Source: Helicobacter sp. MIT 99-5507 (GTDB taxonomy: Bacteria > Campylobacterota > Campylobacteria > Campylobacterales > Helicobacteraceae). From it: a stretch of 64,000 bases of DNA. The notes below the pieces were generated by a model. It saw nothing but the letters and a program-made list of their open reading frames with translations. It ran no database searches and was not told where the DNA came from. Shown piece by piece: positions 8,295-16,810 of this stretch. The stretch is from positions 401,411-465,410 of the forward strand of contig NZ_NXLO01000001.1 of NCBI RefSeq assembly GCF_003364295.1. The letters are read 5' to 3'. A program made the translations under genes and the position numbers. Positions within the stretch are counted from its first letter, which is position 1. Every line of letters starts with the position of its first letter.

Positions 8295-9086
8295 ATGAAA
8301 GCAAAATTTAAAAACATCTCCATAAAAGCCATTTTTAGCACTATCCCAAATAAGATAATAAATCTAAAAGAGCAAATAAATATATTTTATGATGGTGATT
8401 TAAAAAAATATGATGGATTATTTCTATCTTATACAATGATACAAAATGGAGCTAGAAATGTATTATTATGCGTAGGCGATACAATAAGCAAGATAGTAAA
8501 TCCTCTAGATTCCAATACTGCACCAATCTTTGGCGATGCAGGAAGCACTACACTAATCTCTTGTGATAACACAAATAAAGATTCTTATTTTAGTTTGCAT
8601 GCAGATGGCAAAGGATATGAGAATCTAATATATCCAAATAGTGCATTTAGGATTGATAATAAAGAAAAATATCTATTTATGAATGGAGCAGAAATATTTA
8701 ATTTTTCTATTGATAAAGAGCCAAAAAGCAACAATAAAGCAAGTTTTATTTGGATTAGCTCAAATGCTAGTATCAAAGCACAAAAAGGACTTGCAAACTA
8801 CTCTGCATCAAAAGCAGGAATCAATGCTGCCATAAAATCAATAGCCTTAGAAGTTGCACCAAAATATCGCATAAATGCAATATCACCAGGATTTGTATTA
8901 ACAGAGATGATAGAATCTTGGAAAAGTGTCTATGATAAAGAATATATTTCAAATATAGATATGATGTATCCGCTTGGCATTGGAAAAGTAGAATATATAA
9001 CTCCGCTTGTTATTTTTTTATTAAGCAAAGATTCTGCATACATAACAGGGCAAAATATCGTTATTGATGGTGGAGGAATCTTATGA
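8295..9086 (+). pseudogene. FabH-SDR chimera, in-frame deletion product
   Basis: 263 residues built from two unrelated enzymes. Residues 1-30 and about 43-140 are ketoacyl-ACP synthase III pieces (NGARNVLLCVGDTISKI, PIFGDAGSTTLIS, FMNGAEIFNFSI), but the stretch that should hold the active-site cysteine is missing at residues 30-45 and the C-terminal His/Asn half is absent. Residues about 148-263 are the C-terminal half of an SDR, with YSASK and YITGQNIVIDGGG but no nucleotide-binding TGxxxGxG. The frame is open throughout, with a GGAGGG ribosome site at 8284-8289. It looks like fusion of fabH-like and SDR genes by in-frame deletions, so neither activity is expected. Confidence 0.75.
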
Positions 9087-9702
9087 AAAAACCTCTAAAT
9101 ATAATCACAAATCTCATGCAATCCCAAAGAAACAAAAGTCATTATAGTGATGATGAACTGCAAAATATTGGATTTAGAGAAATTGGAGATAATGTATTAA
9201 TAAGCAAATTTGCAAGAATCTATTCACCAGAAAAAATAACACTAAAAAATAATATCAGAATAGATGATTTTGCGATTTTAAGTGGAAAGATTACTATAGG
9301 GAATTTTGTCCATATTGCAAACTATGCAAGTATTATAGGCGGGGAAAGTGGTGTTGTTTTTGTGATTTTTGTGGAATGAGCTCATATGCAAAAATTTATG
9401 CAAGTAGCGATGATTTTTATAATGGCAATTTAATTGGTCCTTGTATTTTAGATAATTTTAGAAATGTTTTACATAAAGAAGTGATACTAAAACGTCACAA
9501 TCATATTGGAAGTCATAGTTTAGTGCTACCTGGGAGTATATTTGAAATAGGTGCAAGCCTTGGTGCTATGAGCTTAAATATAGGACGCAAGCTAAAATCT
9601 TGGAATTATTATTTTGGGAATCCTGCAAAAATCATATATAAAATAGATTCTAAAAAAATCGAACAAAAAGAATTTGAATTTTTAAGATTATGGGAGGATT
9701 AA
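9083..9702 (+). pseudogene. Left-handed beta-helix acyltransferase, copy 3, split by a frameshift
   Basis: Two ORFs together encode one protein similar to the acyltransferases at 2324 and 5636. The first, 9083-9379, ends after SGVVFVIFVE. The second, 9376-9702, starts MSSYAKIYASSDDFYNGN. One extra T in the T run at about 9357-9361 would restore a continuous frame through the position where copy 1 has KDFVSISSGVKIYASSDD. The ORFs overlap as ATGA, so a split two-polypeptide product through coupled reinitiation is possible. Otherwise this is a pseudogene or a homopolymer sequencing error. The gene starts 4 bp inside the preceding chimera. Confidence 0.8.
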
Positions 9703-9764
9703 AATACTATTTTTTACGCTCTGTGCTGCATTTATATAAATTCATAAAAACAAATCAAGAATCT

Positions 9765-9770
9765 TATAAT
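9765..9770 (+). promoter_or_regulatory. Probable -10 box (TATAAT)
   Basis: A perfect TATAAT in an AT-rich stretch about 43 bases before ATG 9813, in the first real gap of the locus. It probably begins a second transcription unit at the glycosyltransferases. Confidence 0.5.
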
Positions 9771-9812
9771 AGATAAATGCGATATAATAACTACTTTTTT
9801 CAAAGGAATTTT

Positions 9813-10784
9813 ATGAATCTAGCACCAATTATTCTTTTTACATACAATAGACTTGAACATACAAAAAAAGTATTAGAAAGTCTCATGCAAAACAAATTAG
9901 CAAAAAATAGTGAGCTTTATATATTTTGTGATGGTATAAAAGATAATGCAACAAATCAAGAGATTTCAAAATCACAAAAGCTACAAAGCTATCTAAAAGA
10001 TTTCAAAATAAAATCTAATAATTTTAAAAATATCCATTTAGTGATACAAGATAAAAATATAGGACTTGCAGATTCTATTATAAATGGCATTAGCAAGGTC
10101 ATAAAACTTCACAAAAAAGCAATCATACTAGAAGATGATATCGTAGTAAGCAAGGTATTTTTAGATTATATGAATGAAAGTCTAAATAAATATGAAAAAC
10201 AAAGCAAGGTATGGAGTATCAATGCATGGAGCTATCCAATAGATTCTAATGATTTAGATGATTGCTATTTTTGGAGGATTCCACATTGTTGGGGCTGGGG
10301 CACTTGGGAGGATAGATGGAATCTATATGCTAGAGATATAAAATGGGTAGAAAATAATTTTAACAAAGCAGATATAAAAGCAATAAATCTTGAAGGATAT
10401 GCAAATTATTTCAATGATTTTTTATTAAATAAAAGTGGCAAAATAAAAACTTGGGCAATTTTTAATTATCTAATATGTTACAAATCTAATGCCCTAAATC
10501 TAGCACCAAAAATATCCTATATAAAACAAATAGGATTTGATGGAAGTGGTGTGCATTGTGGTAGTGAAGATATTTATAATGCAAAAGCTATAAATGAAAA
10601 ATTCCCTATTTCTTTTCCATTAGAGATCAAAGAAGATAAAATCGCTCTAAATAAAATACAGCAATTTCACAAAAATTTAAAAAAACCGCTAATTTCAAGA
10701 ATAAAAAATAAGATTCTAAAATTATACAATAGGGGGGGGGTAGCCAAATCTAGCTACGCTCACACCTCCAAAAAGGCTGCATAA
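9813..10784 (+). CDS. GT-A fold glycosyltransferase, variable C-terminus
   Basis: 323 residues from ATG 9813, preferred over ATG 9777 because AAGGA at 9801-9805 is well placed. The N-terminus APIILFTYNRLEHTKKVLES and the acidic AIILEDDIVVS (metal/nucleotide-sugar site) fit a family-2-like GT-A enzyme. HCWGWGTWEDRW is shared with the next gene and with other epsilonproteobacterial glycan loci. A G9 tract at residues 307-309 gives a short tail and a TAA overlapping the next ATG (TAATG). G8 or G10 would stop about 40 or 25 bases earlier. Donor and acceptor sugars are unknown. Confidence 0.82.
   Translation: MNLAPIILFTYNRLEHTKKVLESLMQNKLAKNSELYIFCDGIKDNATNQEISKSQKLQSYLKDFKIKSNNFKNIHLVIQDKNIGLADSIINGISKVIKLHKKAIILEDDIVVSKVFLDYMNESLNKYEKQSKVWSINAWSYPIDSNDLDDCYFWRIPHCWGWGTWEDRWNLYARDIKWVENNFNKADIKAINLEGYANYFNDFLLNKSGKIKTWAIFNYLICYKSNALNLAPKISYIKQIGFDGSGVHCGSEDIYNAKAINEKFPISFPLEIKEDKIALNKIQQFHKNLKKPLISRIKNKILKLYNRGGVAKSSYAHTSKKAA
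10732..10740 (+). repeat. Phase-variable G9 tract
   Basis: G9 extends the glycosyltransferase to TAATG at 10782-10786. G8 stops immediately after the tract, and G10 after RGGGSQI. Confidence 0.9.
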
Positions 10785-11728
10785 TGGCAGCCTGCAAATC
10801 TCCAATTTTATTCCTAACATTCAATAGACTTGATACAACAAAAGAAGTTTTCAATCAAATTGCAAAAGTAAAACCACCAAAAATATATTTAGCAAGTGAT
10901 GGAGCAAGAGATAAAATAGATACATTTGGGATAAAAGAGAAAGATAAAGTAGATGAAGTGCGAGAGTTTCTAATCTCGCATATATCGTGGGATTGTGAAA
11001 TAAAAACAAGATTCTTAAGCAAAAATCTTGGTTGCAAAAAGGCTGTAAGCTCTGCTATTGAGTGGTTTTTTGATAATGAAGAATATGGAATCATACTAGA
11101 AGATGATTGTTTTCCAAGCATAAGCTTTTTTAGATTCTGCGATGAAATGCTAGAAATGTATAAAAATAATGAAAAAATATTTATGGTGAGTGGCTGGAGC
11201 GCATTTGATTTTGATAAAAAAACAAAAGATTCTATAAATTCAAGTTATTACTTTTCAAAATATAATCACATTTGGGGCTGGGCTAGTTGGAGAAGAGCAT
11301 GGAAAAAATACGAACTTGAAAACAAAAATTTTATTGATGATTTTAAAAAGATCAAATTTGATAGTAGAAAAGAAAAAAATGAATACAAAAAAGTATTAAG
11401 TGCATATTTTAGGGGAGAGATTGATACTTGGGATTATCCTTGGAGTTTTAGCATATGGAAGAATAACGGGCTTTGCATATATCCAAAAAATAATATGATA
11501 AAAAATATTGGATTTAATAGAGATGATGCCACACATACAACAGGAGAATCTAAATATCAAAATATGCCTATCTATGAGATATGTTTTCCACTAAATCACC
11601 CAGATAAAATCCAAAGAAATCAGAATCTTGATATGGCAAATTATAAAATCATAGCAAGCCCAAATATATTTAAAAGAATAATAAATAAGATAAAAAGATA
11701 TATAATAAAAAGAAAAACAAAGGATTGA
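10784..11728 (+). CDS. GT-A fold glycosyltransferase
   Basis: 314 residues, related to the preceding gene: SPILFLTFNRLDTTKEVF at the N-terminus, GIILEDDCFPS as the metal-binding acidic motif near residue 107, and HIWGWASWRRAW near residue 163. The start overlaps the upstream TAA (TAATG) and has only a weak ribosome site, so expression probably depends on coupling to the upstream gene in its G9 register. It likely adds one sugar to the surface glycan; linkage and substrate cannot be inferred. It has no internal G tract, so its variability would be indirect. Confidence 0.82.
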   Translation: MAACKSPILFLTFNRLDTTKEVFNQIAKVKPPKIYLASDGARDKIDTFGIKEKDKVDEVREFLISHISWDCEIKTRFLSKNLGCKKAVSSAIEWFFDNEEYGIILEDDCFPSISFFRFCDEMLEMYKNNEKIFMVSGWSAFDFDKKTKDSINSSYYFSKYNHIWGWASWRRAWKKYELENKNFIDDFKKIKFDSRKEKNEYKKVLSAYFRGEIDTWDYPWSFSIWKNNGLCIYPKNNMIKNIGFNRDDATHTTGESKYQNMPIYEICFPLNHPDKIQRNQNLDMANYKIIASPNIFKRIINKIKRYIIKRKTKD

Positions 11729-11731
11729 TAA

Positions 11732-12468
11732 ATGAAGCAAATTATAAAAAAACTAATTCCAAAATCATTGCTAGATAAATATTACCCATACAAATGGCAA
11801 TATCTAAATATAAAAACACTAATAAAAGAATACAATCAACTCCAAAGCATGAAAGAATGGAAAAGTATAGATAAAAACAATAATCCAATTGCGTGGTATA
11901 CCTATCCAACTTTAGAATATCTAAATGCACTAGATTTAAGAGAAAAATTAGTTCTTGAATGGGGGGGGGTAGCTCGTCTTTATACTGGAGTGCAAGGGCA
12001 AAAGAAGTAACTACAATTGAAAGTGACAAAGAGTGGTTTGATACAATAAAATCACAAATGAAACCAAACAATCACTTACATCTAAAGACTGCAATAAATA
12101 CAAATCCAAATGATGATTATGCAAAATTTCCACTTACTTTAAATAAAAAATTTGACATAGCAATTATTGATGGTGGTGGGATTTTTGGTAAAGATACAAG
12201 AATGCTATGTGCAAAAGTGGTGCTAGATATTTTAAATACACAATCAAAAGATGGTGTCATGGTGATACTAGATAATGCTGATTGGTATAATGGAATCGCA
12301 AAATTTTTGCGAGAAAATGATTTTATACAAATTGATTTTTCTGGATTTGGTGCGATAAATTGCTATACATGGACAACATCAATATTTTTAAGTAGAAATT
12401 TTGCTTTCAAGCCACTAGATAGACAGCCAAATTATTCTATATCAGCAATTCATCACGATATTATTTAA
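11732..12468 (+). CDS. SAM-dependent methyltransferase, phase-variable and out of frame here
   Basis: Two frames form one gene. The first runs 11732-12010 and ends MKEW...VLEWGG then an aberrant tail. The second carries SSSLYWSARAKEVTTIESD, IAIIDGGGIFGKD and MVILDNADWYNG, characteristic of a class I methyltransferase. The join is a G9 tract; G10 gives LEWGGGSSSLYW, so the Gly-rich SAM-binding motif I is itself encoded by the tract. As sequenced only a 92-residue N-terminal piece is made. ON length is about 246 residues. The target is probably a sugar hydroxyl or a lipid-linked glycan. Confidence 0.85.
11961..11969 (+). repeat. Phase-variable G9 tract inside SAM motif I (OFF)
   Basis: G9 frameshifts the methyltransferase. 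G10 restores motif I. Slippage by three would add or remove one glycine in the cofactor loop. Confidence 0.9.
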
Positions 12469-12537
12469 TATCAATAATATTTTTTTAAAAATAAATTATA
12501 TAGAATGGCAAAATTTAAATATAAAAAGGAATAAAGA

Positions 12538-13951
12538 ATGAATGAAATAGTCAATGGGGGGGGGCAGAAAGGATTCCCAAAATAATATAATAATAAAAAA
12601 TATCAATAATGATTTTGTCCTTACAAACAAAAAGCTTCCTACAAGACGCGGAGTGATTTGGCTTGGACAAACTTGCAATCTTAATTGTTATTTTTGCTAT
12701 TTCAAAGAAAGGATAGAAGATAAAAGCCACCCAGAACATCCATTTTTCACACTCACAAAAGCAAAAGAGATTTGTAAAATTTTTGTAGATGATTATGGAT
12801 TAAATAGTATTGACATACAAGGCGGCGAACCTACCATATATCCACATATTTTTGAACTTATAGAATATTGCAATAAAATTGGGCTAAAACCAACTCTCAT
12901 AACAAATCTGATTTCTCTTGCAAATGTCAATCACGCAAAGAAGTTTAAAGATGCTGGGATTTATGATTTCTTGGTCTCACTTCAAGGTGTAGGAGAGACT
13001 TATGATAAGGTAGTTGGCAAAAATGGTGCATTTAATAAACAAATGCAAGCCTTAGAAAATCTAGCAAATTTAGAGATTCCAATACGAGTAAATGCCGTCT
13101 TATCCAATGAAATTATAAATGATCTCGAAAAAATCACACAAATAGCTCTAGATTACAATGCAAGGGCTGTGAATTTCATAGGTTATAATAATACTGGCGA
13201 TCAAAAAATGCTAAGAGATAAATATAAGATTCCATATTATGATATTATCGCTCAAAAACTAGAACCCCTAATTGATAAGCTAGAATCTAATCATATTGAA
13301 GTAAATCTTAGATTCTTACCATTTTGCGTAGTAAATGAAAAATATCGCAAAAACATCCAAAATAGCACTCAAATGTTATATGACAATCATGAATGGGAAT
13401 CAAGCTCAAGGCTGTGGATTGATAGACCAAATCAAAGAAGAGCAAAAGAAGATATTGAAAAAAGACGCACGATATATTATCTATCAAGATTTAAATTACA
13501 CAAAATTTATCGTGGAAATTTGAGAGAAAAATTTATATGGTTTGCAAAATTTATAAAGCCATTTATCACTTTTTCTCCAAAATATGCACCAATCCCTGCA
13601 TACCAAAAGCCAATTTTAGAAAAAATGAGATTCTATACACCAGATACATATTTTAGAAGTGGATTTAGCAAAATAGAACATTTTTATTTTGAGCAAAAAG
13701 AAGTCTTAGAGCAGTTAAACAAATCAAAAATTCACCATCAAAAATGCCAATCTTGCGATATTAAAGAAATATGCGATGGATTTGCATGTGATTTTATCGA
13801 TGAATTTGGTAGCAATGCAATCAAACCTATAAAAATTGCAAATGGAAAGCAAAGCAACCCTAGATTCTACTTAAAAGATCAACTTAAAGTCATTGAAAAA
13901 GAAGAATGGGAATGGTTTTTTAGCAAAGATGAAATTAGTCGCATAAAATAA
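12538..13951 (+). CDS. Radical SAM/SPASM-like protein, phase-variable at the 5' end
   Basis: The 465-residue frame begins at ATG 12554 but has no ribosome site. ATG 12538 has AAGGA at 12526-12530 with good spacing and reads MNEIVNGGG into the G tract. With G9 that start ends after 15 codons; with G8 it joins the radical SAM frame. The enzyme has the CxxxCxxC cluster motif in TCNLNCYFC near residue 38 and a cysteine-rich C-terminal segment (CQSCDIKEICDGFAC) like an auxiliary-cluster SPASM domain. It may perform radical chemistry on a sugar, a peptide or a lipid. As sequenced, expression is off or limited to weak initiation at 12554. Confidence 0.82.
12556..12564 (+). repeat. Phase-variable G9 tract at a gene 5' end (OFF from the preferred start)
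   Basis: The run begins with the G of ATG 12554. G8 fuses the ATG 12538 leader to the radical SAM frame; G9 and G10 terminate it within 20 codons. Confidence 0.85.
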
Positions 13952-13960
13952 GGATTTGTG

Positions 13961-14836
13961 ATGCAAATGCCAAAAGTAAGCGTTCTAATAAATCTTTTTA
14001 ATTATGAGAACTTTATCATTCCTTGCATAGAATCTGTAAAAAAACAAAATTATCAAAATATCGAAATCATCGTTGTAAATGATGGTAGCAGTGATAATTC
14101 ACTAAAAATTATAGAATCTATAAAAGATATAAAAATTATTAATAAACAAAATGGTGGTCAGCTAAGTGCATTTAATGCAGGGTTTGAAGCAATAGACAAT
14201 GATACTAAAATAGTATTTTTTCTAGATGCTGATGATTTGATGAATGAAAATTATATACAAACTTGCATAAATACATACATACAAAATCCACAAATCGATT
14301 TTATGTTTTGCCAACAAGAAAATATTTATCAAAATGGAAATATTGAAAAAATCACAAATGAATATAAAAGCGGCATTATTGGATTTGGATTATATAGGGC
14401 ATATTTTCTTAAAGATTATTTAGGGACATCTACATCGACAATTAGTATCAAAAAAGAGATATTAGATAAGATTCTGCCACTTCCATTTGAAAATGAATGG
14501 AGAATCCGCGCTGATGACTGCATAATATGGGGCGCATCTCTTGTATGTGCAAATATATATAATCTAGATTTTTATGGTATCAAATATAGAATCCATGGAC
14601 AAAATAATCACTATGGCAAAAACTTTGATTTTAATTATCTTTTCAAAAGAGAAATTAGTATTGAACGACTTTTTAGATTTTTAATCAATAAAAACAAAAT
14701 ATACTTCTCTACTTCAAGCCTGTATCTTGAATTTCTATCAAATAAAGAAAAATGGAAATATATAAAAATCACACTTTATACGCCATTTTCATTTTTTAGA
14801 AAACTAATGCTAATTGCCAGAATCCTAAAAGGATAA
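13961..14836 (+). CDS. Family 2 glycosyltransferase
   Basis: About 291 residues from ATG 13961; GTG 13958 is possible, and AAGGA at 13950-13954 supports either. The protein shows the canonical GT2 pattern: KVSVLINLFNYENFI at the N-terminus, IEIIVVNDGSSDNS, NKQNGGQLSAFNAG, and the DxD-type metal site in FFLDADDLMNE near residue 92. No membrane segment is evident, so it is a cytoplasmic or peripheral enzyme acting on a lipid-linked glycan. It follows the radical SAM gene by 9 bases and precedes the FkbM gene by 2, in one operon. Sugar specificity is unknown. Confidence 0.88.
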   Translation: MQMPKVSVLINLFNYENFIIPCIESVKKQNYQNIEIIVVNDGSSDNSLKIIESIKDIKIINKQNGGQLSAFNAGFEAIDNDTKIVFFLDADDLMNENYIQTCINTYIQNPQIDFMFCQQENIYQNGNIEKITNEYKSGIIGFGLYRAYFLKDYLGTSTSTISIKKEILDKILPLPFENEWRIRADDCIIWGASLVCANIYNLDFYGIKYRIHGQNNHYGKNFDFNYLFKREISIERLFRFLINKNKIYFSTSSLYLEFLSNKEKWKYIKITLYTPFSFFRKLMLIARILKG

Positions 14837-14838
14837 AA

Positions 14839-15726
14839 ATGAAAAAAATTATAAAGAAAATCATAAAAAAATTTTTAGGACTAAATAAATTTGATGATTA
14901 TGTTGATATTGGCTATTATTGGAGTGATAGCTTTAAAGATTCTATCTTTAAATGCGATATAAATCAAAATTTAAAAAGACTAAAAGCAAATTTGCCTGAA
15001 GATTCTAAAAAAGTCATTGATTTGGTATTGGAACGATTAATCTTTTTAATACCACGAAAAAATCAAAAGATTTTAATTCATAAAAATACATTATTTAGTG
15101 AATATGAATTAAGCTTGCAAGAAAAAATATTGAGAGAGAAAACTTATGAAAAATATCCTTTTAAATATCATTATTTTACAAGTGAGACCTACTTTTTTCA
15201 TAATGGAATAAAATTTTTAAATAAAAACAATATAGACAATTTCATAACAAATAATGTTATTTTAGATGTAGGTGCTTACAATGGAGATTCTGCATATATT
15301 TTTAGTTTATACAATCCAAAGCAAATTATTTCTATCGAAGCAGATAAAAATAATTTTTTAGCATTGAGTGAAAATATCAAAAAATTTAATCTAAAAAATG
15401 TCTTGCCACTAAATAAAATGATAGATAGTATTAATAGCATTGATAATATTATCAAAGATTTATGGGGGGGGGGATCTCAAAAAATAGGATTTATCAAAAT
15501 GGATATTGAAGGAAGCGAGATGATGGCACTAAATGGAGCGACAAATACGATTATAAATCACAAGCCGATCCTTGCAATTTCTATTTATCACAATGTTGAG
15601 CAATTTTTTGGAGCTAAGATTTTTTTGGAAAATCTTAATTTAGGATATAATTTTAGGATAATAAAGCTATCGATATTTCACCCAAGCGATGAAATATACC
15701 TACTTGCAATACCAAATGGAGATTAA
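14839..15726 (+). CDS. FkbM-family methyltransferase, phase-variable (ON)
   Basis: 295 residues. SAM motif I is VILDVGAYNGDSAYIFS near residue 141, and the family signature IKMDIEGSEMMALNGA near residue 219. FkbM enzymes O-methylate sugars and polyketides. A G10 tract encodes WGGG at about residues 209-212, between the two motifs, and is in frame as sequenced. Loss or gain of one G would truncate the protein before the IKMDIEGSE motif, giving a clean ON/OFF switch. The basic N-terminus (MKKIIKKIIKKFLG) may associate with the membrane. Confidence 0.87.
   Translation: MKKIIKKIIKKFLGLNKFDDYVDIGYYWSDSFKDSIFKCDINQNLKRLKANLPEDSKKVIDLVLERLIFLIPRKNQKILIHKNTLFSEYELSLQEKILREKTYEKYPFKYHYFTSETYFFHNGIKFLNKNNIDNFITNNVILDVGAYNGDSAYIFSLYNPKQIISIEADKNNFLALSENIKKFNLKNVLPLNKMIDSINSIDNIIKDLWGGGSQKIGFIKMDIEGSEMMALNGATNTIINHKPILAISIYHNVEQFFGAKIFLENLNLGYNFRIIKLSIFHPSDEIYLLAIPNGD
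15464..15473 (+). repeat. Phase-variable G10 tract (ON)
   Basis: In frame within the FkbM methyltransferase, coding WGGG. G9 or G11 would truncate it. Confidence 0.9.
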
Positions 15727-15732
15727 ATATTT

Positions 15733-16668
15733 ATGAAGATTCTAGTTACAGGTGGTGCGGGATTTTTAGGTTCGCATTTATGTGAGAAATTATTGCAAAA
15801 TGGAGATGAAATATTATGTGTTGATAATCTCTTTACTGGCACAAGACAAAATATTTTACATTTACTTAGCAATCCAAATTTTGAATTTATGCGTCATGAT
15901 GTAACCTTTCCTTTATATGTAGAAATCGATGAGATATACAATCTTGCTTGCCCTGCAAGTCCTATCCATTATCAATTTGACCCTGTGCAAACGACTAAAA
16001 CTTCTGTAATGGGAGCAATAAACATGCTAGGGCTTGCAAAAAGAACAAAAGCAAAGATACTTCAAGCAAGCACAAGTGAAGTTTATGGCGACCCAGAGAT
16101 TCACCCACAAATTGAATCTTATAGAGGCTGTGTGAATCCTATAGGCATTCGTGCATGCTATGATGAGGGCAAAAGATGTGCAGAAACGCTATTTTTTGAT
16201 TATCAAAGGCAACATAATGTAAATATAAAAGTTATGCGTATTTTTAATACTTATGGACCGCGTATGCACCCAAATGATGGACGCGTAGTAAGTAATTTTA
16301 TCATACAAGCACTAAAGGGTGAGGATATTACAATTTATGGAGATGGAAGCCAAAGTAGAAGTTTTTGTTATGTAGATGATTTGATTGATGGAATGATAGC
16401 TTTGATGAATAGTAAAGATGGATTCTATGGACCTATAAATATAGGCAATCCAAATGAATTTAGCATACTAGAATTAGCACAAAATATATTAGAACTTACA
16501 AAATCAAAATCTAAACTCATATTCAAACCACTTCCACAAGATGATCCAAAACAAAGAAAACCAGATATTAGCCTAGCAAAAAAGGAACTAAATTTTGAGC
16601 CAAAAACCGAGCTAAAAGAGGGTTTATTAAAAACTATACAATATTTTAAAAAAACTTTAGATTTGTAA
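15733..16668 (+). CDS. UDP-glucuronate decarboxylase (UDP-xylose synthase)
   Basis: 311 residues, an extended SDR. NAD motif [10 protein letters not shown] at residue 7; [16 protein letters not shown] and [15 protein letters not shown] are the UDP-xylose-synthase signature; catalytic YDEGKR lies near residue 142, and [14 protein letters not shown] near 216. It converts UDP-glucuronate to UDP-xylose or its 4-keto intermediate. It precedes UDP-glucose dehydrogenase, which makes the substrate, so the two form one precursor pathway. The 142-base gap that follows holds a possible 17-codon GTG ORF (16686-16739) and an AT-rich promoter-like stretch, but nothing convincing. Confidence 0.88.
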   Translation: MKILVTGGAGFLGSHLCEKLLQNGDEILCVDNLFTGTRQNILHLLSNPNFEFMRHDVTFPLYVEIDEIYNLACPASPIHYQFDPVQTTKTSVMGAINMLGLAKRTKAKILQASTSEVYGDPEIHPQIESYRGCVNPIGIRACYDEGKRCAETLFFDYQRQHNVNIKVMRIFNTYGPRMHPNDGRVVSNFIIQALKGEDITIYGDGSQSRSFCYVDDLIDGMIALMNSKDGFYGPINIGNPNEFSILELAQNILELTKSKSKLIFKPLPQDDPKQRKPDISLAKKELNFEPKTELKEGLLKTIQYFKKTLDL

Positions 16669-16810
16669 TCTTTAAGGAGTTTTTAGTGAAAAATAATGAT
16701 TTTATTTATATAACAACTAAAAAGATTCTAAAAGATTGATAAAGTCAAATTAATAATAGATTAGATGCAGTAATTTGCTAACATTATAAACTTATATTTT
16801 AAGGAATTTT

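Noticed and set aside
11742..12071. 109-codon minus-strand ORF over the methyltransferase tract
   Set aside because: Antisense of a phase-variable methyltransferase that is well supported on the + strand.
16686..16739. 17-codon GTG ORF after the UDP-glucuronate decarboxylase
   Set aside because: There is a GGAG upstream, but the ORF is too short, with no similarity or coupled junction; kept only as a note.
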